NCBI RefSeq assembly: GCF_026191475.2
Contig: NZ_JAOSLC020000003.1
Coordinates: forward strand, 1-64,000
DNA: 64,000 nt
Reading direction: 5' to 3'
Source of the DNA: Polaribacter ponticola
GTDB lineage: Bacteria > Bacteroidota > Bacteroidia > Flavobacteriales > Flavobacteriaceae
This document shows, piece by piece, positions 1-7,936 of the stretch. The notes beneath the pieces were generated by a model that did no database searches, was not told where the DNA came from, and was given only the letters and a program-made list of their open reading frames with translations. The first letter of the stretch is position 1, and every line of letters starts with the position of its first letter. The translations under genes were made by a program, and so were the position numbers.

Positions 1-10
1 GCGGTAGTTA

Positions 11-1102
11 TTATTCCACAAGGTTACTATTCAGAACTATTTCTCTTATTTCTCTTTCAAAGTGGAAAAAGATATTGCTATCTTCATTATATACATTTTC
101 TAATACAATTACATCTAAATCCTTTTCAGGTACAAAAAATTTGAATGAACCAAATCCGATTCCTTTTCCACCGTGCCCAATATTGGTTAAGGGTTCATTA
201 CTTATACAAACTCCGTAGCCATATCCTACTTTTTCTTTACCAAACACGTTAAAAAAATCTGTAGTATGATTAAAACTAGTCATTAGTTTATAGGTTTGGG
301 GATTTATTAATTTGCCATTATGAAGGTTTTTATCCCAAATATTCAAGTCATATGCATTTGAAATAATTCCACCTGCAGGAATAAAATCTTTCCATCCTTC
401 TTCGGAATTCACGATTGTATTAATATCAACAAGAATAAATTCATTATTTGTTCCTCTATACCCATTAATTAGTCCATTATTTGCTTTACCCAATTCATAG
501 CAATAGCTATTATGCATTTCTAATTTTTTAAACAAATTATTAGCTAAGTCAATATATTCTTTACCAGTTACTTTTTCGATTATTCTGCCTAACAATCCAT
601 ACCCAACATTGCTATAATAGAATTCTGTTCCTGCGTCAAAAAGTAAAGGTTCGTCAATACTTGTAATTCCAGAAGTGTTATTAAGTAACTGATGAATTGT
701 TACCGTGTCCGCCCAAGTTTGCTTGATTTCAGGTAAATACTTACTAATAGGGCTTTTTAAGTTTAATTTTCCGTTATCAACTTCTTTTAGAGTTAAAACA
801 GCTGTAATTTGTTTGCTGTTCGATTGAATTCGGAAGTTGTCTTTTAGAGTAATTGGTATTTTGTTCTCAAAATTTGAATAACCATACGCTTTTGAATATT
901 TTATATCTCCATTTTGAGTAATGAGTATAACACCATTAAAATATCTTGGACTAGTTGTTTGTATCAAACTATCAATCTTCGCAGAATAGTCATCTATTTG
1001 TTTATTTGTTTTATTTATTCTGTTCTTATCTTTATTGGTGTTATTACAACTTATAATTATCAAGGCAAGGAATAGAATTAAAAACTTATAAATTTGTTTC
1101 AT
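11..1102 (-). CDS. C1: serine hydrolase, beta-lactamase/PBP4 family lipoprotein
   Basis: A 363-residue exported protein with a lipoprotein signal (hydrophobic start ending IISC near residue 19). It shows the serine beta-lactamase-like fold: SxxK as SNSK near residue 95, a YSN triad (YSNVGYG) near 165, and HGG (GHGGKGIGF) near 309. The family holds D,D-peptidases, esterases and class C-like enzymes; the substrate cannot be told. Its leader is interrupted three to five bases before the ATG by the nested cassette C2, so its own upstream region now lies at about 2591-2635. A related enzyme is in C24. Confidence 0.8.
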   Translation of the reverse strand: MKQIYKFLILFLALIIISCNNTNKDKNRINKTNKQIDDYSAKIDSLIQTTSPRYFNGVILITQNGDIKYSKAYGYSNFENKIPITLKDNFRIQSNSKQITAVLTLKEVDNGKLNLKSPISKYLPEIKQTWADTVTIHQLLNNTSGITSIDEPLLFDAGTEFYYSNVGYGLLGRIIEKVTGKEYIDLANNLFKKLEMHNSYCYELGKANNGLINGYRGTNNEFILVDINTIVNSEEGWKDFIPAGGIISNAYDLNIWDKNLHNGKLINPQTYKLMTSFNHTTDFFNVFGKEKVGYGYGVCISNEPLTNIGHGGKGIGFGSFKFFVPEKDLDVIVLENVYNEDSNIFFHFEREIREIVLNSNLVE

Positions 1103-1107
1103 AATAT

Positions 1108-1229
1108 CGTGTTTGTGTATGATTTCGTTGCGTGTTTAAGCACTAAAGTTAGCAAATAAATCACAGATAGAAAGTCCGCGAGGACTTTCGTAAGTAGGCT
1201 ATAACTAGCAATGAATTATAGCGGTGTTG
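1108..1229 (-). repeat. A1: attC-like site, family I, carried by nested cassette C2
   Basis: The arm around 1114-1130 pairs with 1209-1224 through about 13 pairs with one bulge, so it is more decayed than other copies. The inner hairpin GAAAGTCC-GCGA-GGACTTTC is at 1170-1189. It lacks the usual CAAC at its left edge because C2 and this site were inserted at a non-attC position (see findings). Confidence 0.75.
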
Positions 1230-1377
1230 CCATTAGTACTTTTTATTCCGATTTTGTCTTCTTTTTTGTTTGATTGTTTCTCTTCTTGTTTTTGAAGTTG
1301 AAAAGCTCAAAATTTTTGACAATTGCTCTAATATGTTTCTTGAAACTTTTGAGGGTCTATATTTAAATACCATAAGC

Positions 1378-1965
1378 CTATTGTTCTAATGAAATTATTA
1401 ATTCATTAACTCTATCAATTCTCGGGTTAATTTCTTTTTTAACTCTTATCTTATTTAAGAAATATCCATAAATACCTATTCCTATTGTAGCTACATTAAT
1501 AAGAACAATTAGATATATTGGAATCTTTTCCCAAATGCTGATAGTAGATAATAACATTATTGGGTAAACAGGTAAAATTCCCCAATACGAATATGTTTTA
1601 AGGAATTTTTTCTGCACTTGAAGATATTCCTTGTTTTTTTTGAGATAATTTAGATAGTTTTCTTCGAAATCATTAGGTTGAAACTTTTTAACAGCTCGGT
1701 ATTTAATTATTAAATAAATAGCACAAATAATCATTAAGGCTAATGCTATTTTTGTTAGGATGAATGGAATCTTGAAAAATAAAAGAATAGATAATAAAAC
1801 TCCAAATACAGCTAAAAGTGTCTCTGAAAGTTCTAAATAGTTCCACCATCTGTGTAAACGTTTTAAACTTGATTGCAATTCTATCATTAATTTAGATTTC
1901 TCAAATTTTATACGCTCTTGATTACTGGACGATTGCCAGATTTTAATTAATTCATCTTCAATCAT
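1378..1965 (-). CDS. C2: membrane protein co-transcribed with an ECF sigma factor
   Basis: 195 residues with two hydrophobic hairpins (residues about 43-90 and 125-170) separated by a basic, charged stretch. Its start overlaps the stop of the sigma factor by four bases, so it is translationally coupled. By position it could be the anti-sigma partner, but I see no zinc HxxxCxxC motif, so that is inference from context. No family recognised. Confidence 0.7.
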   Translation of the reverse strand: MIEDELIKIWQSSSNQERIKFEKSKLMIELQSSLKRLHRWWNYLELSETLLAVFGVLLSILLFFKIPFILTKIALALMIICAIYLIIKYRAVKKFQPNDFEENYLNYLKKNKEYLQVQKKFLKTYSYWGILPVYPIMLLSTISIWEKIPIYLIVLINVATIGIGIYGYFLNKIRVKKEINPRIDRVNELIISLEQ

Positions 1966-2465
1966 AATGTTTCATTTATACAGTTAAATAATTTTGATTT
2001 TATCCGCTTGATTTTTACTGCTATATGATTTTCAGATAATCCAAGTATATCTGAAATTTCTCGGTATGCTAATCCTTCCAAGTATAGAGCTACTATTGCT
2101 TTGTTCCCTTCATTCAATTTTTTGATACACTTTCTTAAAGCTATTAGTTTTTCATTGTCTTCTTCATTATCTTTTCCAGAACTCATATTAGCAATAGTCA
2201 TACTATCTAATCTTATAAATCGATTTTGGTTCTTTGTATGTTTAGATTTAAAGCGAAGACAAACATTTAATGCTATTCTAAATATCCAAGTGTCAATAGA
2301 TGAATTTCCTTTAAATGAACTCATTGACTTCCAAATGTGAACTAAAACTTCCTGAAATAGGTCTTTAGAATCTTCATTATTATCGGAATAAATCGAGCAA
2401 ATTCTATATAATTTATCCTGATTTTCTTTTAAGGCAGAAAGAAATGTGGTTTTCTGTTTTTCCAT
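1962..2465 (-). CDS. C2: ECF-type RNA polymerase sigma factor
   Basis: 167 residues. Region 2 is at about residues 10-75 (DLFQEVLVHIWKSMSSFKG, then STSIDTW-like SSIDTWIFRIALN) and region 4 HTH is at about 110-160 (GLAYREISDILGLSENHI). This is the usual length for an extracytoplasmic-function sigma. It would redirect RNA polymerase to a small regulon. It is the first gene of a two-gene operon. A sigma factor as cassette cargo is unusual. Confidence 0.88.
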   Translation of the reverse strand: MEKQKTTFLSALKENQDKLYRICSIYSDNNEDSKDLFQEVLVHIWKSMSSFKGNSSIDTWIFRIALNVCLRFKSKHTKNQNRFIRLDSMTIANMSSGKDNEEDNEKLIALRKCIKKLNEGNKAIVALYLEGLAYREISDILGLSENHIAVKIKRIKSKLFNCINETL

Positions 2466-2591
2466 TTTTAATACTTCCCTTTACTACTTTAGTTCCAAAA
2501 GTTTCCTAAATATGACACTTTCGTAGTTTTTTTAGTAGAAAAAGATGATAAAACTGTTATTTACTGTCGTTCGGTCAGTATTAATGGCAAC

Positions 2592-2635
2592 TTATTTTAT
2601 CGATAGTACCGAATTTTTGTTTAATTACCGCCAAC
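2592..2635. other. Displaced leader of C1 (scar right of nested cassette C2)
   Basis: C2 ends at its own terminal repeat (ATTAATGGCAAC, ending 2591). The following 44 bases belong to another cassette: they end TAATTACCGCCAAC, which complements the GCGGTAGTTA at window positions 1-10, the left end of C1. So this is the 5' leader of C1, separated from its gene by insertion of C2 plus A1. Confidence 0.65.
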
Positions 2636-2758
2636 GTGGTTGTGTATTGAATGTTGCGGTTTTGTGAACGAGGAATTTCCAGCGGAAATTCAGAAGTTTG
2701 CAAAGAAGCAACAAGTTTTAGTTTAGCTAAATATTGCAATATTTAATACACGGTGTTG
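2632..2758 (-). repeat. A2: attC-like site, family III variant
   Basis: Arms GTGTATTGAATGTTGC and GCAATATTTAATACAC form 16 pairs, with G.T at stem positions 8 and 12. The inner hairpin is GAATTTCC-AGC-GGAAATTC, unlike the common GCGA-capped one. Core CAAC at 2632-2635, GTTG at 2755-2758. About 120 bases between this site and the C3 stop codon hold no gene that I can see. Confidence 0.8.
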
Positions 2759-2877
2759 CAAGTAGTAGTTTTTTTTAGTTTATAATTCCATTTTATTTTT
2801 CAGGTTTTGCTGAGATTCCCACGTTTTATTTTCAGAATATGAGTAAATTATCAGGTTTTATAATTTCCTTAAATAAG

Positions 2878-3396
2878 CTAATCATTAAATTTACCATTAG
2901 TGATGCGAATAGTATCACTATCATCATTTTCATTATATAAAGTAAATTCAAATGTTCCTTCTAGATTTGTGTCAGAAGCCTCTGTAAGTAATAATTTACC
3001 TGAATTCATTTTTGATAAATATTTTTTATCATTATAAATTAATACAGAACTTGTTTCAGGATTATTAAAAGGATAGTTTATTACACCATTACTATTTTCC
3101 AGAGAAAATTCATTTTCATCAATAAAGTTTTTAATATAAATTACCATTTTACTTTTTTCATTTTTAACTTGTATTACTAAATCTAAATCGCTATTAAACT
3201 TCATAAAACTTAAACCATCATTACCTGGGCTTGTACTAATTAAATTAGTATTTCCTTTTGGAACAAATAATTCCCCATTTATATAACAAGAAAATGTATC
3301 TTCTACAAACTCTAACTTATCATTTTTCTCACAAGAACTAATTGTTAATATTGTTAAAATACCGTAAAAAAGTAATATTATTTTTCTTTTTTTCAT
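2878..3396 (-). CDS. C3: hypothetical lipoprotein
   Basis: About 172 residues from the preferred start MKKRKIILLF, which opens a lipoprotein signal ending TISSC; in-frame ATGs further upstream (to 3441) would put charged residues before the signal. The mature part is rich in beta-prone, charged residues and has one Cys in FSCYING. No family recognised; presumably anchored in the outer membrane. It is the only gene of its cassette. Confidence 0.65.
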   Translation of the reverse strand: MKKRKIILLFYGILTILTISSCEKNDKLEFVEDTFSCYINGELFVPKGNTNLISTSPGNDGLSFMKFNSDLDLVIQVKNEKSKMVIYIKNFIDENEFSLENSNGVINYPFNNPETSSVLIYNDKKYLSKMNSGKLLLTEASDTNLEGTFEFTLYNENDDSDTIRITNGKFND

Positions 3397-3478
3397 ACTA
3401 GGAAATTTTTTCATAAAGGGAAACTTATAATATTTATACACGAAATTTTCGAGTTTGAGTGGTTTTCACTATTACTTG

Positions 3479-3602
3479 CAACGGTTTGTATATGATTTGT
3501 TGCGTGGTAAAGCAATAAACATTACAAGTACAAGCCGACTAGAAAATCCGCAAGGATTTTCGTAAGCAAGCTATAACTAGCAATAAATTATATACGTTGT
3601 TG
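3479..3602 (-). repeat. A3: attC-like site, family I
   Basis: Arms GTATATGATTTGTTGC and GCAATAAATTATATAC, 16 pairs with G.T at positions 7 and 12. Hairpin GAAAATCC-GCAA-GGATTTTC at about 3542-3561. Cores CAAC 3479-3482 and GTTG 3599-3602. Practically identical to A9 up to the point where IS110-A1 interrupts A9. Confidence 0.85.
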
Positions 3603-3614
3603 GCGGTAGTTTTT

Positions 3615-4325
3615 TTATTTTTTCGGTAGATATAATTTCATTTCTCCGATTTCTAATTCGTCTAAATGTCCCATTTTACTTTCGTCTTTTGTTATCAAGT
3701 GCATATGCAAAAATGAGTCGTGATGTGTAAAAACTCCTTTATGTTCAGTCGAGAAAAATCCAATTATTTCAGCGTCTTCGTTTATGATATTGTAATTTGT
3801 CTGTCCTTGATGTGCTTCATCTGGCGATGACACTTTCGTTCCTTCGGGCAAATTCTGAATATGGATAATCGCACTTGAAACCTGTCCGATTAATTTAAAG
3901 GTGAAAGGTCTTTTGAATTCAGTCGTTTTGTCGTCAATGAATTTTTCTAAATCTTGAATTGTCTTAACGTCAGAAGGCAATTCTATTTCGTTCCATTCAG
4001 TTACGTTTCCATAAACAAAGAAAGGTGCAGAAGTATTATATGTTTTTTCAACGGTCATTGTCGAGTCCGAAGTCACTTTCGAAACGTAGCTTTTTCCGTT
4101 ATTAATCAGCAATTCGCCTGTTAAATAGCTCACTGGTCCAAGTCCATAAAGTCCATTTTTGTCCGAAATAGTTTCAAGGTTAATGCTACTTCCTAATTCG
4201 CCTTTCCACATCACGTTTTTCATTGCACCAACAATTTTTACATCATTTTTGTTTTGTTTAGTTTTTGTATTACAACTTGACAATAATAGAATTAGAATTG
4301 AATTTATTAAAATTACGTGTTTCGT
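3615..4325 (-). CDS. C4: acetolactate decarboxylase-like lipoprotein
   Basis: About 236 residues. YGLGPVSYLTGELLINNGKSY and, near the end, LHMHLITKDESKMGHLDEL match the alpha-acetolactate decarboxylase fold (PF03306), in which His-x-His and a later His bind zinc. Unlike the cytosolic enzyme it carries a lipoprotein-type leader (ILILLLSSC), so it would act outside the cytoplasm; substrate unknown. The open frame runs to a TTG at 4379, but that lies inside a terminator hairpin. The more natural start, ACG-AAA-CAC at 4325, looks like a mutated ATG, so the start is unresolved. Confidence 0.7.
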   Translation of the reverse strand, partial: TKHVILINSILILLLSSCNTKTKQNKNDVKIVGAMKNVMWKGELGSSINLETISDKNGLYGLGPVSYLTGELLINNGKSYVSKVTSDSTMTVEKTYNTSAPFFVYGNVTEWNEIELPSDVKTIQDLEKFIDDKTTEFKRPFTFKLIGQVSSAIIHIQNLPEGTKVSSPDEAHQGQTNYNIINEDAEIIGFFSTEHKGVFTHHDSFLHMHLITKDESKMGHLDELEIGEMKLYLPKK

Positions 4326-4344
4326 TTTATTAAGATTTTGGATT

Positions 4345-4388
4345 AAAAAAATGGGAGTTTGGTTTAACCAAACTCCCAAAAAAAATGA
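4345..4388 (-). terminator. Intrinsic terminator after the Cys-repeat gene
   Basis: A 13-bp perfect stem (TGGGAGTTTGGTT / AACCAAACTCCCA, 4352-4378) is flanked by A-runs on both sides, so on the - strand it is followed by seven Ts. It lies directly after the stop at 4391 and would end that transcript before the decarboxylase-like gene. It could work in both directions. Confidence 0.8.
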
Positions 4389-4390
4389 TA

Positions 4391-4699
4391 TTATGATTTG
4401 TTTTTGTCTTTACCAACTAAACAACCCACTTTTTTATCTACTGTACAGTTTTTTCTTTCTTCTTCTGTACAAGTTGTTTTGTTTAATGAACAAGTATTTT
4501 TATCCATTTTACAATTTTTCATTTCTTCTGCCGAACAAGTTTTTTTGTCCATTTTACAGTTTTTCTTGTTTTCTGTAGAACAAGTTTTCTTGTCCATTGT
4601 GCAGGTTTTCGTTTGCTCGCAACATTGTTTTTTTTCTTGAGCATTAACGCTTAAATTTACAAATAGTAAAAGCGTTACAATTGAAATTATATTTTTCAT
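4391..4699 (-). CDS. C4: secreted Cys-rich repeat protein
   Basis: 102 residues with a signal peptide (cleaved after VNAQ, residue about 20) and then a string of about five imperfect repeats of the form K(N/T)CxMDKKTC(S)xEE. There are 13 or so cysteines, spaced CxxxxKxC. This suggests a small metal-binding or metallothionein-like periplasmic protein; that is inference from composition. It is followed by a strong terminator and sits between a decarboxylase-like gene and another Cys-containing small protein. Confidence 0.7.
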   Translation of the reverse strand: MKNIISIVTLLLFVNLSVNAQEKKQCCEQTKTCTMDKKTCSTENKKNCKMDKKTCSAEEMKNCKMDKNTCSLNKTTCTEEERKNCTVDKKVGCLVGKDKNKS

Positions 4700-4742
4700 T
4701 GTATTATTTTTTAATGATTATTTATTTTTTAAAGTCTAAATT

Positions 4743-5081
4743 TCAGCAGATAATTCTCGGAGGTTGCCAAATTTTAGAAACGTAATCATTAAGGATAATT
4801 TCTTTAAAGTAAAACTTTTGTTTTTCTGAAATTTCTATGAGATCAACGTCTGAAAAATCAAAGTTATGTGTTGGGAAAACAAAAATTGTTGAAAGATTAA
4901 TGTTTAATATGCAATTTTGTTTGTTATAAGGATTATTGTCTTCTTTATTTTTTTGTTTATTGCAGTGTTGCATACATTTATTTTCACAAGAATCCATTAT
5001 TTCCATTTTCACGAATTTTGCAACTGGAAGCAAATTCAAGAAAATAAAGTAAGTTAATAATATGATTTTTGTAAATTTCAT
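4743..5081 (-). CDS. C4: small Cys-containing protein, possibly metal-related
   Basis: 112 residues: hydrophobic N-terminus (residues 4-22), then CENKCMQHC near residue 32, and a C-terminus ending SKIWQPPRIIC. I recall similar short proteins next to copper or heavy-metal efflux genes in Bacteroidota, but cannot confirm this here. It is first in the C4 cassette; the Cys-repeat gene follows 44 bases after its stop, so the two are probably co-transcribed. Confidence 0.6.
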   Translation of the reverse strand: MKFTKIILLTYFIFLNLLPVAKFVKMEIMDSCENKCMQHCNKQKNKEDNNPYNKQNCILNINLSTIFVFPTHNFDFSDVDLIEISEKQKFYFKEIILNDYVSKIWQPPRIIC

Positions 5082-5151
5082 TTCGCAAATATAACTATTT
5101 TTTCTATTTTAATATAATCGTCTTTTTTAGCACGATTTTTATAATTACCGC

Positions 5152-5279
5152 CAACGTTGTTGTATATGGTTTGTTGCGTGTTTCAAGCAACTAATTTAGT
5201 AAATAATTACCGACAAAGAAAGTCCGCGAGGACTTTCGTAAGTAAGCGAGAAGCCAGCAATAAATTATATACGGTGTTG
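5152..5279 (-). repeat. A4: attC-like site, family I
   Basis: Arms GTATATGGTTTGTTGC and GCAATAAATTATATAC: 16 pairs with G.T at 7, 8 and 12. Hairpin GAAAGTCC-GCGA-GGACTTTC at 5218-5237. C4's right terminus ATTACCGCCAAC matches its left terminus GTTGGCGGTAG at 3599. Confidence 0.88.
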
Positions 5280-5292
5280 GCAACTGGCTTTT

Positions 5293-5793
5293 TTACTTCC
5301 TTCTTTTCCTTAAATTAATTATTTCATTTTTTAAATCTAATTGCGCTCTGAATTTTAAATCAGAATCTTGTTTTTCCTGTTTATATTCCTTTTCATATGT
5401 TTTTAAAAATACAGATGTTGCAGTTATATTACTTTCAGGATATTCAAAACTACGAGTTAGTCCACAAGTATTTATTTCAATTTTATTTTCGTACGAATTT
5501 GCATAAATCAACCACTTTCCTTTTCCGTCAATTATTGGTCCACATTGATTGTCATAAATTCCACTATATATTTTTCCAATTTCATCTCCGTTAAAAGATT
5601 CCACAACTCTTATTTCAAAAGTGTTTTTTTCAGAGTCAATTTTCAAGACTTCTCCTATAAAAATACATTCAGAATTTTCAAATTCGTAATCTTGAACAGC
5701 TTTCAAACTTTTCGGAATAGAACAATTACAAGCAATTGCTTTTGTAGAAATTAAAGTTATAATCAGAAGTAATATGTTCAATTTATATTTCAT
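5293..5793 (-). CDS. C5: secreted NTR/TIMP-like protein
   Basis: 166 residues with a signal peptide ending IACNCS. The mature start CNCSIPKS, followed by a stretch of the type ECIFIGEVLKI, then further cysteines (NQCGP, NTCGL), resembles the netrin-like/TIMP fold found in small bacterial exported proteins. The last 35 residues are charged and probably helical. Function unknown; single-gene cassette. Confidence 0.65.
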   Translation of the reverse strand: MKYKLNILLLIITLISTKAIACNCSIPKSLKAVQDYEFENSECIFIGEVLKIDSEKNTFEIRVVESFNGDEIGKIYSGIYDNQCGPIIDGKGKWLIYANSYENKIEINTCGLTRSFEYPESNITATSVFLKTYEKEYKQEKQDSDLKFRAQLDLKNEIINLRKRRK

Positions 5794-5807
5794 TTTTTGC
5801 TTGTTGC

Positions 5808-5999
5808 CAACGGTTTTGTATATGGCTCGTAGCTTGCAAATTAGAAAATTATTTTCGTATCAAGCACAAGCCAGATTTTTAAATTTTACTACTTATTTTA
5901 CTTTTTGGGAAGTTGTCAAATTTAAAAATTTGGCGACTTCCCAAATATGCCTTAACTTCGATTAAGCAACTAACTAGCTATGAGCTATATACGTTGTTG
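5808..5999 (-). repeat. A5: attC-like site, family II (long)
   Basis: Arms GTATATGGCTCGTAGC and GCTATGAGCTATATAC form 16 pairs with G.T only at positions 7 and 12, though most other bases differ from A4. The interior has an extra long hairpin, about 5905-5945, of 19 pairs (TTGGGAAGTTG... / ...CGACTTCCCAA) including two wobbles. Confidence 0.85.
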
Positions 6000-6018
6000 T
6001 AAGTAGTGCTTTTTTCAT

Positions 6019-6813
6019 TCACTTACTTAATTTCAATATCCTAAACGCTCCTTGAATTACCAATACAAAAACTATTGTTTCAATAATCAAATCAGGTTTA
6101 CTTGAACTCAACCAATTTACTAAAATTCCTGCGATTATTACTCCTAAATTTATAATCACGTCATTTGAGGTAAAAATCATACTTGCTTTCATATGTGCCT
6201 CGTCTTTGCTCTTTGATTTTTGCAAAATGTAAAGACAAATTCCATTTGCAATAAGTGCTAAAATCGAAACGATAATCATTGTTGAAAAATCAGGCAGTTT
6301 TTCGTCTCCAAAAAATCTCCTTAAAACTTCCAAAAATCCAATAATCGCAAGTGTGATTTGAAAATATCCAGCAAGTTTTGCAATCCGCTTTTTCTTAATC
6401 AAGGTTCCGCCAACCGCCAACAAGCTAATTCCGTAAACAAAACTATCGGCAAGCATATCCAAACTATCGGCAACAAGTCCCATAGATTTTGATATAATTC
6501 CTGTCGTCATTTCGATAATGAAAAACGCGAAGTTTATTGCAAGAACAGACCAGAGTATTTTTTTCTGATTTTCGTTTTCTTTAAATTCCGTTTGGTCGGT
6601 TTGTTCAGTCGATATTTTCTTTCCGCCTAAATTCAGTTCGATAACTGACTTTTCGATTTGGTCAATTTCTCCGCTGTGAAAAACTGTCAATTTTCGGTTC
6701 GGAATATCAAAGTTCAAATTCGCAATACTCGAAATTCCGTCCAATTTCATTCGGATTAGATTTTCCTCTGAAGGACAATCCATTTTGGTAATTTCAAATA
6801 TTGTTTTATTCAC
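6019..6813 (-). CDS. C6: cation diffusion facilitator with N-terminal HMA-like domain
   Basis: 264 residues. Residues 1-70 resemble a heavy-metal-associated fold but carry MDCPSEE instead of the Cys-x-x-Cys metal site. From about 88 on there are five to six membrane spans, with the CDF signature GLVADSLDMLADS in an early helix (Asp pair expected to bind metal). Likely an inner-membrane Zn/Co/Fe exporter of the CzcD kind. It is short for the family, with no long His-rich loop or cytoplasmic tail. The metal is not predictable. Confidence 0.82.
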   Translation of the reverse strand: MNKTIFEITKMDCPSEENLIRMKLDGISSIANLNFDIPNRKLTVFHSGEIDQIEKSVIELNLGGKKISTEQTDQTEFKENENQKKILWSVLAINFAFFIIEMTTGIISKSMGLVADSLDMLADSFVYGISLLAVGGTLIKKKRIAKLAGYFQITLAIIGFLEVLRRFFGDEKLPDFSTMIIVSILALIANGICLYILQKSKSKDEAHMKASMIFTSNDVIINLGVIIAGILVNWLSSSKPDLIIETIVFVLVIQGAFRILKLSK

Positions 6814-6842
6814 TTGGTTTATTGGTTTTCGTGCATTACTTA

Positions 6843-6969
6843 CAACGTGTTTATATATGGTTTGTTGCGTGAATATTGCACTAAATTAATAAATAAAAAC
6901 TAACAAAGAAAATCCGCGAGGATTTTCGCAAGTAAACGATTTGCTAGCAATAAATTATATATGTTGTTG
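6843..6969 (-). repeat. A6: attC-like site, family I, duplicated as A16
   Basis: Arms ATATATGGTTTGTTGC and GCAATAAATTATATAT: the first pair is A-T instead of the usual G-C, a compensatory change. Hairpin GAAAATCC-GCGA-GGATTTTC. Identical to A16 (37965-38091), and both sit left of the same lipoprotein gene. Confidence 0.88.
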
Positions 6970-6979
6970 GCAAACGTTT

Positions 6980-7377
6980 TTATTCCTTAACTAAAGAAAA
7001 ACTCAACTTGTTATATTGTTCTTGATTTTCATTTGCATTAATTTGATATGTATAATTTCCTCCGTCACTGATAATGTCAGCAAATCCTGTTGTGTAAGGT
7101 ATGAGTGTATAAGTTTTTCCTTCAATCTCTATTCAATGTGCGGGAATAATTGTGCTTTGTTAAAGCTTTTGTATTCAGTTATTTCTCCAGAATTTAATTT
7201 TTGAATATTTATATTCCCATTTTCAGTTGAAGCTCCAATTTTTGCATTTTCAAAGTTAAATTGGCTAACATTAGATACTCTAATATTTAATTCAGGTAAA
7301 GTTGTGTCTTCATTATCACAACTCGTAAATAAACATAATGTCAGGATTAGTAATAAATTCAAGATTTTAATTTTCAT
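6980..7377 (-). pseudogene. C7: frameshifted lipoprotein (copy 1)
   Basis: The first frame gives 82 residues with a lipoprotein signal ending TSC at about residue 20. Beyond its stop (7129) the alternative frame continues without break as IEGKTYTLIPYTTGF... to a TAA at 6980, giving about 132 residues if one A is restored near 7136. The same lesion is present in the second copy at 38102-38499, so it predates the duplication or reflects a real -1/+1 shift. Function unknown. Confidence 0.7.
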
Positions 7378-7449
7378 AATTTTAATTTTTAATTCGTTAT
7401 TATATTCTATAGATGTAGTTTTCCTAAAAAGGTTGCGTCAAATGTTTGC

Positions 7450-7574
7450 CAACGTTGTTGTATAAGGAAAGTTGCGTGGTTTAAGCACTAAAGTTAGCAA
7501 ATAAATCACAGATAGAAAGTCCGCGAGGACTTTCGTAAATTGGCTTTTACCAGCAATTTTTTTATACGGTGTTG
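7450..7574 (-). repeat. A7: attC-like site, family I
   Basis: Arms GTATAAGGAAAGTTGC and GCAATTTTTTTATAC pair with one bulge. Hairpin GAAAGTCC-GCGA-GGACTTTC. C7 terminus AATGTTTGCCAAC matches GTTGGCAAACG at 6966. Confidence 0.85.
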
Positions 7575-7585
7575 GCAATAGTTTT

Positions 7586-7936
7586 TTAATCATCTCCTAT
7601 TATTTCGTCTAATAAATTATCTACTCCAAATACTTTGCTTTTCACTATTTGTAAAAGTTCATTAAAAGTTTCAGTAGCTTCTTGAGTTTTGAAATCCATT
7701 GTATTGTAAGTAACCATATTTATATGTTCCCATTCAACAATATTTGCTAATTCATCAAGTTTTCCATTAAAATTTGGATATAAAATTAAAGAAATGTCTT
7801 TATCTTCTTCCTCAATAATTGACCATTTGACTTTGTTATTATAAAGAAAAAAATATTCATCTTCTGATAGAACTACATTCGTAATTAAATCAGTGTTTTC
7901 AATCATTTTGTTTATAGCTTTTATTATTTTACTCAT
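7586..7936 (-). CDS. C8: hypothetical protein
   Basis: 116 residues, soluble, acidic, no signal or membrane segment. Two to three predicted strands (DEYFFLYNNKVKWSIIEE, ISLILYP) then a helix. The start overlaps the end of the upstream membrane gene by four bases, so the two are coupled and may act together. No family recognised. Confidence 0.65.
   Translation of the reverse strand: MSKIIKAINKMIENTDLITNVVLSEDEYFFLYNNKVKWSIIEEEDKDISLILYPNFNGKLDELANIVEWEHINMVTYNTMDFKTQEATETFNELLQIVKSKVFGVDNLLDEIIGDD

Noticed and set aside
1108..1229. CRISPR array as explanation for the regular repeats
   Set aside because: Repeats are 122-192 bp palindromes spaced by whole genes, not 25-40 bp repeats with uniform spacers, and no cas genes are present.
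4398..4640. + strand open frame opposite the Cys-repeat gene
   Set aside because: The repetitive low-complexity sequence leaves the opposite frame open; no signal, no RBS, and the terminator downstream fits the - strand gene.
5195..5215. A conserved promoter (TAnnTTTG type) inside the sites, on the - strand
   Set aside because: The conserved TTATTTACTAAATTAG block only partly fits the Bacteroidota -7 element and the spacing to a TTTG is short in several copies; not enough to call.
5152..5279. Sites as purely RNA elements (riboswitch or 3'-UTR hairpins)
   Set aside because: The G.T-tolerant strand is antisense to the genes, so the mRNA would carry A.C mismatches; cassette-specific termini and IS targeting fit DNA recombination better. 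A + strand RNA is not excluded.
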